DNA of 7,472 bases from an uncultured Actinomycetes bacterium (GTDB lineage Bacteria > Actinomycetota > Acidimicrobiia > Acidimicrobiales > Microtrichaceae). Positions 1 through 3,866 of this stretch are shown here, piece after piece. The first letter of the stretch is position 1, and each line of letters opens with the position of its first letter. The position numbers and the translations under genes were made by a program. The notes under the pieces were generated by a model. That model searched no databases and was not told where the DNA came from. It worked only from the letters and a program-made list of their open reading frames with translations. The stretch lies in the NCBI GenBank assembly GCA_903941145.1, contig CAJANQ010000066.1, forward strand, positions 1-7,472, in the 5' to 3' direction.

Positions 1-93
1 ACCGACCTGTGTGCGGGTCGTGCCGCTGCAGGCGGCGACGAGGGCGGCCATCGCCAGCAGGGCCAGCGGGAGGGAACGACGAGCGGCACGCAC
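1..93 (-). CDS. N-terminus of a predicted lipoprotein (partial)
   Basis: Reading leftward from a GTG at 91-93, an open frame of 31 codons runs off the window edge. It starts with a basic stretch (MRAARRS), followed by a hydrophobic core of Leu/Ala residues (about residues 8-19) and a lipobox-like V-A-A-C with Cys at residue 22, then S-G-T-T. This is a textbook type II (lipoprotein) signal peptide, so the product is probably exported, lipidated on Cys22 and anchored to the outer face of the membrane. The mature domain lies outside the window and its function cannot be told. There is no Shine-Dalgarno sequence. The start is supported instead by a perfect TANNNT hexamer exactly 7 nt upstream. 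It lies 27 nt after the stop of the phosphatase gene on the same strand. Confidence 0.7.
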   Translation of the reverse strand, partial: MRAARRSLPLALLAMAALVAACSGTTRTQVG

Positions 94-106
94 GGCCGAA
101 ACCCTA
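94..106 (-). promoter_or_regulatory. Candidate -10 element for a leaderless lipoprotein mRNA
   Basis: On the minus strand TAGGGT occupies 106-101 (TANNNT, the actinobacterial SigA-type -10). A 7-nt spacer then leads straight to the GTG at 93. This spacing would place the transcription start at the first base of the start codon. I see no convincing -35. It sits in the 27-nt gap after the phosphatase stop, so the lipoprotein may have its own promoter. Confidence 0.45.
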
Positions 107-120
107 GGGGCTGGCCGTCG

Positions 121-885
121 TCAGTCGCGTGCAGCGAGGAGCGCCCCCCTGAGCGCTCCCAGGAGCTCCGGGGTAGCCGCAGAGACAGGCGTCCGACGGG
201 CGTCGTGACGCACGTCCACCAGGCCGCGGCCGTGCAGGTCCTCCACCACGCAGCCGGCCTCGGACAGCACGAGCATGGCCCCCAGGTAGTCCCAGGGGCC
301 GAGCGCGTCGGTCGTGCAGTCGACGGTCGCGTCCACGCGCCCGTCGGCCACGGCGCACAGGTCCAGCGCCGTCGCGCCGAGCGCCCGGTACTGGCGCCAG
401 CCAAGGTGCTGCGGCGGGTAGCCGTTGAGCACGACCACGGCCTGGGCGGGGTCGGTCACGCCGGACGGGACGGCCGGGCGACCGTCGCAGGTCGCTCCGG
501 CTCCACGGGCCGCGACCCACGTGGTGCCGGTCGCCAGGTTGCGCACCAGCGAGGCCACCGGACCGTGCTCGTCGACCGCGCACAGGCTGGTGGCGTACCA
601 GGGCAGGCCCCGGGAGGCGTTGGTGCTGCCGTCGACCGGGTCCACCACGACGACCAGCCCCGTGCCCCGGTCCTCGAGCCCGGACTCCTCGGAGAGGATG
701 CCCACGCCCGCCGCCCGAAGGACCTTGAGCGCAGCCTCGTCGGCCACCAGGTCGATGCGGTACTGCCCGGGCCGTTCACCCTTGACCCGCTGGTCGGACG
801 GGCGACGGCGCTGGTCGTCGGCGAGCGCCGCCGCGACGGCGTCGGCGGTGGCGAGCAACAGTGCCGCCAACTTGTCGGGATGCAT
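121..885 (-). CDS. Inositol monophosphatase-family phosphatase
   Basis: A 254-aa protein of usual length for the Mg2+-dependent, Li+-sensitive IMPase/FBPase superfamily, which hydrolyses small phosphomonoesters (inositol phosphate, PAP, histidinol phosphate or fructose bisphosphate depending on the member). The metal-site motifs are visible: EES at residues 66-68 (first metal-binding Glu), the signature DPVDGSTN at 82-89 with Asp82 and Asp85, and the C-terminal GPWDYLGA at 196-203 with Asp199. It has no signal peptide and should be cytoplasmic. The exact substrate cannot be assigned from sequence alone; inositol monophosphatase is plausible because actinobacteria make inositol lipids or mycothiol. 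The ATG at 883-885 is the only good start. It lacks a Shine-Dalgarno sequence but has TAGCGT exactly 7 nt upstream. It is divergent from the 944-1507 gene. Confidence 0.88.
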   Translation of the reverse strand: MHPDKLAALLLATADAVAAALADDQRRRPSDQRVKGERPGQYRIDLVADEAALKVLRAAGVGILSEESGLEDRGTGLVVVVDPVDGSTNASRGLPWYATSLCAVDEHGPVASLVRNLATGTTWVAARGAGATCDGRPAVPSGVTDPAQAVVVLNGYPPQHLGWRQYRALGATALDLCAVADGRVDATVDCTTDALGPWDYLGAMLVLSEAGCVVEDLHGRGLVDVRHDARRTPVSAATPELLGALRGALLAARD

Positions 886-898
886 GGGCCCGACGCTA
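886..898 (-). promoter_or_regulatory. Candidate -10 element for a leaderless phosphatase mRNA
   Basis: The minus strand carries TAGCGT at 898-893, matching TANNNT, then a 7-nt GC spacer that ends at the ATG (885). No ribosome-binding site is present between them, so the transcript probably starts at the A of the ATG. No -35 match is evident. A 10-bp palindrome (900-909) begins 2 nt upstream of this hexamer. Confidence 0.45.
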
Positions 899-899
899 C

Positions 900-909
900 C
901 AACCGGTTG
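900..909. repeat. 10-bp palindrome in a divergent promoter region
   Basis: CAACCGGTTG is a perfect palindrome at 900-909, in the 58-nt region separating the divergent starts at 885 and 944. It lies between the candidate -10 of the phosphatase gene (893-898) and that of the plus-strand gene (932-937). Such a position suits an operator for a dimeric regulator acting on both genes, but a 10-bp palindrome in GC-rich DNA can also arise by chance. Confidence 0.35.
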
Positions 910-931
910 TCGCCCACCCCCCGGGTGCTGG

Positions 932-943
932 CAACCTGTGGGG
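932..943 (+). promoter_or_regulatory. Weak candidate -10 element before the 944 start
   Basis: CAACCT at 932-937 keeps the second-position A and sixth-position T of TANNNT but lacks the first T. It is followed by 6 nt (GTGGGG) and then the ATG at 944. This resembles the leaderless geometry of the neighbouring genes but is weaker. The GTGGGG could alternatively act as a poor, too-close ribosome-binding site. Confidence 0.25.
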
Positions 944-1507
944 ATGGCAGTTCTGGACGTCGCCGGCTTCGTGGCCGACCTGAAGCACCACGTGGGCGAC
1001 CACGGCTTCCACGTCCACGACGAGCGCCACTTCGTCGAGACCTACTCCATGCGCCAGCTGTGGGAGGTCGACCTGCACCCCGAGGAGGCGTGCGACGGAC
1101 CCGTGGCGTTCCACCTGGCGGTCGAGGTCGACCCGCGCACCATCCTGGCGTTCGAGGACCAGGTCCTGGCCCTTCCCGAGGACGAGGACCCGGAGGAGCG
1201 GTACTACCTGCCGCTCACCTTCAACTGGTCCATGCCGCCGCTCCCCCACCGGCCCGACCTGCTGCAGCTGGCCACCGAGCTGGCCGGAATCGGTGGGCCC
1301 GACCTCCCGCTCGAGGTCACCGCGCTCGACACGTTCCCGGCCGTCACCGACCCGACGGAGCGCACCCTGAACGTGGTGGCCCGTATCGAGGTCAGCCTGG
1401 CGCAGGTGTTCAAGGGCGAGGAGGAGCTGTGCGAGGTGCTGGACCGTTGTCTGTCCGTCAGCCGGTTCCTCCTCGAGGCCTCGCCGATCTGGCTCGACGA
1501 CCTGTGA
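944..1507 (+). CDS. Conserved-looking acidic protein of unknown function
   Basis: A 187-aa protein that I do not recognise. It has no signal peptide or membrane segment, so it is probably cytoplasmic, and it is rich in Asp and Glu. Its N-terminal part is histidine-rich, with His at residues 15, 16, 20, 23, 25 and 29. The middle is an alternating hydrophobic/acidic pattern suggestive of an alpha/beta fold (about residues 50-95). The C-terminus is a predicted helix ending in PIWLDDL. The strong codon-position G+C bias across the frame supports real coding. The ATG at 944 is chosen because it follows a -10-like hexamer; an in-frame GTG at 938 is an alternative. It is divergent from the phosphatase and 86 nt upstream of the PilZ gene on the same strand. 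Function unknown. Confidence 0.72.
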   Translation: MAVLDVAGFVADLKHHVGDHGFHVHDERHFVETYSMRQLWEVDLHPEEACDGPVAFHLAVEVDPRTILAFEDQVLALPEDEDPEERYYLPLTFNWSMPPLPHRPDLLQLATELAGIGGPDLPLEVTALDTFPAVTDPTERTLNVVARIEVSLAQVFKGEEELCEVLDRCLSVSRFLLEASPIWLDDL

Positions 1508-1511
1508 CCGC

Positions 1512-1531
1512 CTGCTGAGCAGCTGCTGAGC
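1512..1531. repeat. Short overlapping direct and inverted repeats after the 944-1507 gene
   Basis: Just after the TGA (1505-1507) the 9-mer CTGCTGAGC occurs twice, at 1512-1520 and 1523-1531. Between them AGCAGCTGCT (1518-1527) is a perfect 10-bp palindrome. No T-run follows, so this is not a convincing intrinsic terminator, though it could form a small RNA hairpin between the two genes. Confidence 0.3.
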
Positions 1532-1578
1532 GGCTTCTCGGCGGTCGTCCCGGGCAGGTGGTTCGCGGCGCAACTCCC

Positions 1579-1593
1579 GGCAGACTGTCTGCC
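1579..1593. repeat. 15-nt palindrome abutting the PilZ gene start codon
   Basis: GGCAGAC-T-GTCTGCC is a perfect inverted repeat with 7-bp arms around one central base. Its last base is directly next to the ATG at 1594. It also contains the -10-like hexamer CAGACT (1581-1586) 7 nt before the ATG. A repressor bound here would cover both the -10 and the presumed transcription start. As RNA it would fold poorly because of the one-base centre. Confidence 0.45.
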
Positions 1594-1989
1594 ATGGAGC
1601 AGCGCCCGAGCGAACGACGGATCGGCGAGCGCAAGGCCGTCATCGGCCTGCACTGCCGCTGGGACCTCGACGGGGTCGGACAGAAGAAGCGATTCCTCCG
1701 TCGCCCGGCCGACCAGGTCGCCGAGGTCACCGAGCTGTCGGTGAGCGGCGCCACGATCGTGGCCCCGTCGTCGGACCTGCTGGTCCCCGGCACGGCTGTG
1801 TCCATCGAGATCGAGGGCGCAAAGGGCGGCGTCGCGATCAGGAACCTGCGACCCTCCTCCCACGAGGGCATGACCTGCTACGGCGTCGAGTTCCTGCAGC
1901 TCGGCAGCGCGGTGCGGGCCAGGATCAACGAGTTCGTCGCGGCCGACCGGCCCGACCACCTCGAGGCGGTCTGGCACAAGGCCCGCTGA
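1594..1989 (+). CDS. PilZ-domain protein
   Basis: A 131-aa cytoplasmic protein that looks like a stand-alone PilZ domain, the usual receptor for cyclic di-GMP. An N-terminal RxxxR motif (Arg9 and Arg13, in SERRIGERK) and the second motif ELSVSG at residues 47-52 correspond to the two ligand-binding signatures. A late strand Y-G-V-E-F (96-100) is typical of the end of the PilZ barrel. Two oddities stand out. The second motif normally begins with Asp or Asn but here has Glu, and the gap between motifs (about 34 residues) is longer than usual, with a basic insert around residues 30-37. Cyclic di-GMP binding is therefore likely but not certain. The next gene, a membrane acyltransferase, starts 22 nt after its stop, hinting at control of envelope or polysaccharide modification. 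The ATG at 1594 is preferred over the GTG at 1558. Confidence 0.72.
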   Translation: MEQRPSERRIGERKAVIGLHCRWDLDGVGQKKRFLRRPADQVAEVTELSVSGATIVAPSSDLLVPGTAVSIEIEGAKGGVAIRNLRPSSHEGMTCYGVEFLQLGSAVRARINEFVAADRPDHLEAVWHKAR

Positions 1990-1998
1990 GGTCTCGCC

Positions 1999-2011
1999 TA
2001 CGATCCCCGGC
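1999..2011 (+). promoter_or_regulatory. Candidate -10 element for a leaderless acyltransferase mRNA
   Basis: TACGAT at 1999-2004 is a perfect TANNNT and a near-consensus -10 (TATAAT-like at positions 1, 2, 5 and 6). The 7-nt spacer CCCCGGC leads exactly to the GTG at 2012. No Shine-Dalgarno sequence is present. It lies in the 22-nt gap after the PilZ gene, so the acyltransferase could be expressed from its own promoter as well as by read-through. Confidence 0.5.
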
Positions 2012-3106
2012 GTGCTGGCTGGGGGGACACCGACCGCTGCGGCCCCTGCCGCCCGTGACGAGTTCGTCGACACCGTCCGCGCTGCGGCGATCCTCCGGGT
2101 CGTCGCCGTCCACGCGCTCAACCCGCTCGGATGGCTCTGGTGGCCGGCCCCGTACTGGCTCATGCCCGGCATGCCGCTCGTGTTCTTCTGCTCGGGCGCG
2201 CTCATGCTCACGTCGTTGGAGCGCAAGCCCCAGGCCCAGTGGACGGTGGTCCGCGGCCGGCTCCGGCGCCTGCTCGTGCCCTGCATCGCCGTACTCGTGG
2301 CGATGGTCGCGATCTCGGCCCTGCTGGCCGCCGTCACGGGCCGAGCCAGGTACCAGCTCGACTGGTCCGGCTGGTACCGCTGGCTGATCTGGGACGTCCC
2401 TGCACCGTCGGCTGCCGTCCGGGCGCACGACGGCCAGATGTGGTTCGTCGGCACGTTCACGATCCTCCTAGCCGTGTCGCCGCTGCTCGTCCGGCTCCAC
2501 CGGCGAGGGCTCGCGCTGCCCGCAGCACTGGCCTTCGGCCTCGGGATCGCGTTCTTCGTCCGTCAGCCCGGGCAGGCCCTCAACCACCTCGGCATGTACG
2601 CGCCGTTCTTCTGCGCCGGCTTCTACTACGGCGACGGGACGCTGGTCCGGGTCCGCGAGCGGCAGGGCGCCCGGCCGTTCCTGTTCGCGACCTTCCTCCT
2701 CGCAGCGCTCTCCGTGGTGGTGTTCCTGCGCGATGGCAGGAACCCCAACGCCGCCATCACGTCGGCACTCACCGTGGCCACGGCGTGGCTCATGCTGCTG
2801 CTCGCCGCCCGCCCGGCAGTCCAGGCGCTCGGACGCCGTTGGAACCGCGGAGTCCGCTGGGTCTCAAACAGAACCCTGTCGATCTACCTGGCCGGCTGGC
2901 CGGCGGCCCAGGCCGCCCGCCGGACCGCCAACGCGCTCTTCGGGGTCGACGAGCTCGGCAGTGCCCGGTGGACCGTGGTCTTCCTCGGGCTGACCGTCGT
3001 CCTGCTCGCTGCGGGCACGGCGCTGATCCACCCGCTGGAGAAGCTCGCACGTCGGCCGCTCAAGGAGTGGTTCCGGCCGGAGCGGAAGCTCGTATCGACC
3101 TCGTAG
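2012..3106 (+). CDS. Acyltransferase-3 family integral membrane protein
   Basis: A 364-aa protein with about ten hydrophobic segments, matching the acyltransferase-3 family, whose members move acetyl or other acyl groups onto sugars, lipids or cell-wall polymers at the membrane. The N-terminal segment has the family pattern, with D20, R23 and H34 (D-x-x-R ... V-x-x-H) at the start of the first membrane helix; the Arg and His are the residues usually linked to catalysis. Next come MPLVFFCSGALM (about 54-65), WFVGTFTILLAVSPLL (about 143-158) and a C-terminal SIYLAGWP where many relatives have a His in the YLxHxP position. This enzyme has Gly there. The acceptor substrate cannot be inferred. The GTG at 2012 follows a leaderless-type -10. 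The gene ends only 3 nt before the 3' end of the convergent tRNA-Ile2. Confidence 0.82.
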   Translation: MLAGGTPTAAAPAARDEFVDTVRAAAILRVVAVHALNPLGWLWWPAPYWLMPGMPLVFFCSGALMLTSLERKPQAQWTVVRGRLRRLLVPCIAVLVAMVAISALLAAVTGRARYQLDWSGWYRWLIWDVPAPSAAVRAHDGQMWFVGTFTILLAVSPLLVRLHRRGLALPAALAFGLGIAFFVRQPGQALNHLGMYAPFFCAGFYYGDGTLVRVRERQGARPFLFATFLLAALSVVVFLRDGRNPNAAITSALTVATAWLMLLLAARPAVQALGRRWNRGVRWVSNRTLSIYLAGWPAAQAARRTANALFGVDELGSARWTVVFLGLTVVLLAAGTALIHPLEKLARRPLKEWFRPERKLVSTS

Positions 3107-3109
3107 GAG

Positions 3110-3182
3110 TGGGCCGGACGGGGATCGAACCCGTGACCGAGCGATTATGAGTCGCCTGCTCTGACCACTGAGCTACCGGCCC
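3110..3182 (-). tRNA. tRNA-Ile2 with CAT anticodon (lysidine-type)
   Basis: A complete 73-nt cloverleaf on the minus strand: 7-bp acceptor GGGCCGG/CCGGCCC, D arm GCTC/GAGC with an 8-nt loop, anticodon arm GGCGA-CTCATAA-TCGCT, 5-nt variable loop, T arm ACGGG-TTCGATC-CCCGT, discriminator A. The anticodon CAT occupies 3147-3149. The anticodon arm is the same as I recall for the minor isoleucine tRNAs of E. coli and unlike initiator or elongator Met tRNAs, so I call it Ile2, which reads AUA after C34 is converted to lysidine by TilS. CCA is not encoded (C-T-C follows). It converges on the acyltransferase gene. Confidence 0.93.
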
Positions 3183-3194
3183 GCCCGCAGGGTA
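3183..3194 (-). promoter_or_regulatory. Candidate -10 element for tRNA-Ile2
   Basis: TACCCT (minus strand, 3194-3189) matches TANNNT and is 6 nt from the mature 5' end of the tRNA at 3182. That would give a transcript starting at or next to the mature 5' end. No -35 match is visible, and the surrounding sequence is very GC-rich. Confidence 0.3.
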
Positions 3195-3251
3195 CCCACC
3201 CGCTCCGCCGCCGCCCGTCTCTGCACCGGCCGGCATGGCAGACTCCTGGGC

Positions 3252-3256
3252 GGAGG
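3252..3256 (+). promoter_or_regulatory. Shine-Dalgarno site deciding the nuclease start
   Basis: GGAGG at 3252-3256 sits 5 nt before the ATG at 3262. It is the clearest ribosome-binding site on the plus strand here and favours 3262 over the in-frame ATG at 3235, which has no such site and would spoil the signal peptide. Confidence 0.7.
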
Positions 3257-3261
3257 AACGC

Positions 3262-3690
3262 ATGCGGACGAGGAAGTACTGGGCAGCGCTGCTGCTCGCC
3301 GGACTGGCGCTCGTCGCCCCGGCCTGCCGGAGCGGCATCGTGACCTATGTGGTCGACGGCGACACGATCGACGTGGACGGACGACGCGTGCGGTTCATCG
3401 GTATCGACACCCCCGAGCGGGGACAGTGCGGCTACAGGGAGGCCAAGGCCCGGGTGGCGCAGCTGGTCAGCCGGAAGCGGGTCGACATCGTGTCGGTGCC
3501 CGGCAACACGGTCGACCGGTACGACCGGGAGCTGGGCTACGTCCAGCTCCGCGGGTTCGACATCGGCAAGGTGCTGCTGGCCGAGGGCCTGGCCCGAGCC
3601 CGGTACGACTCGCTCGACGGCTACCCGTTCCACCAGCGCCAGGCCGACTACCGGGCCACCGACGCCCGCACCCGCAACCTCTGCGAGTAG
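3262..3690 (+). CDS. Exported thermonuclease-like (SNase-fold) protein
   Basis: A 142-aa protein of the staphylococcal nuclease family, which cleaves DNA and RNA using Ca2+. Residues 1-21 form a signal peptide (MRTRKYW, then a Leu/Ala core). The stretch A-P-A-C with Cys22 could be a weak lipobox, so it is either a lipoprotein or simply secreted. The nuclease domain starts near residue 26 and keeps every key residue of S. aureus nuclease: Asp34 (of VDGDT, for Asp21), Arg44 (Arg35), Asp49-Thr50 (Asp40-Thr41), Glu52 (Glu43) and Arg89 (Arg87, in DRYDRELGY). Two further cysteines, Cys56 and Cys141, could form a disulfide outside the cell. The likely role is extracellular nucleic-acid degradation or nutrient scavenging. 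The gene stands alone between two minus-strand tRNA genes and ends before a strong hairpin. Confidence 0.88.
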   Translation: MRTRKYWAALLLAGLALVAPACRSGIVTYVVDGDTIDVDGRRVRFIGIDTPERGQCGYREAKARVAQLVSRKRVDIVSVPGNTVDRYDRELGYVQLRGFDIGKVLLAEGLARARYDSLDGYPFHQRQADYRATDARTRNLCE

Positions 3691-3700
3691 CCGGACGCGA

Positions 3701-3728
3701 CGACGGGCCGGCAGCTGCCGACCCGTCG
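3701..3728. terminator. GC-rich hairpin between convergent nuclease gene and tRNA-Asn
   Basis: CGACGGG (3701-3707) pairs with CCCGTCG (3722-3728). After one C/A mismatch, CGGC (3709-3712) pairs with GCCG (3717-3720) around the tetraloop AGCT. The structure is symmetric, so it folds in transcripts of both strands. It starts 11 nt after the nuclease stop and 12 nt beyond the tRNA-Asn 3' end. There is no T-run on either side. U-less hairpin terminators have been proposed for actinobacteria, so a bidirectional terminator is likely. Confidence 0.6.
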
Positions 3729-3739
3729 ATCACCTGAAG

Positions 3740-3812
3740 CTCCGGGGGTGGGGCTCGAACCCACGACACGCTGATTAACAGTCAGCTGCTCTGCCAGCTG
3801 AGCTACCCCGGA
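3740..3812 (-). tRNA. tRNA-Asn (GTT anticodon)
   Basis: A complete 73-nt cloverleaf on the minus strand: acceptor TCCGGGG/CCCCGGA, D arm GCTC/GAGC with an 8-nt loop, anticodon arm GCTGA-CTGTTAA-TCAGC, 5-nt variable loop, T arm GTGGG-TTCGAGC-CCCAC, discriminator G. The anticodon GTT occupies 3777-3779, reading AAC/AAU. CCA is not encoded (C-T-T follows). It lies 54 nt downstream of rpoD on the same strand and may be made from its own promoter or by read-through and processing. Confidence 0.96.
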
Positions 3813-3813
3813 A

Positions 3814-3858
3814 AGCGATGGGGAGACTAGCAATCGCTCTCCCGCTCGGGCGAAGCGG
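3814..3858 (-). other. Overlapping hairpins and possible tRNA promoter between rpoD and tRNA-Asn
   Basis: The 54-nt gap holds three stems that share bases and so cannot all form together: CCGCT/AGCGG (3842-3846 with 3854-3858), GGGAGA/TCTCCC (3821-3826 with 3838-3843) and AGCGAT/ATCGCT (3814-3819 with 3833-3838). In the rpoD transcript the second stem is followed only by a short CTTT, so termination would be weak. The minus strand also has TAGTCT at 3829-3824, a TANNNT placed so that transcription would begin about 5 nt before the tRNA. The region may combine partial rpoD termination with a tRNA-Asn promoter; this is inference. Confidence 0.35.
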
Positions 3859-3866
3859 ACCGGCTC

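Noticed and set aside
205..1518. Long plus-strand open frame of 437 codons across the phosphatase gene
   Set aside because: It is antisense to the clear phosphatase motifs and then out of frame with the 944-1507 gene. Its translation is low-complexity Gly/Arg/Pro/His, typical of shadow frames in GC-rich DNA.
1204..2460. Minus-strand open frame of 418 codons
   Set aside because: It covers the opposite strand of three plausible plus-strand genes including PilZ and acyltransferase motifs. Its Ser/Arg/Thr-rich translation shows no domain.
3235..3261. Upstream in-frame ATG for the nuclease gene
   Set aside because: It adds nine residues including Asp and two Glu before the signal peptide and has no ribosome-binding site. 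The ATG at 3262 has GGAGG 5 nt upstream.
3110..3812. Possible integrated element bounded by tRNA attachment sites
   Set aside because: The similarity between the two tRNA 3' parts is only the shared T-arm pattern. There is no integrase and no extra direct repeat, and only one small gene lies between.
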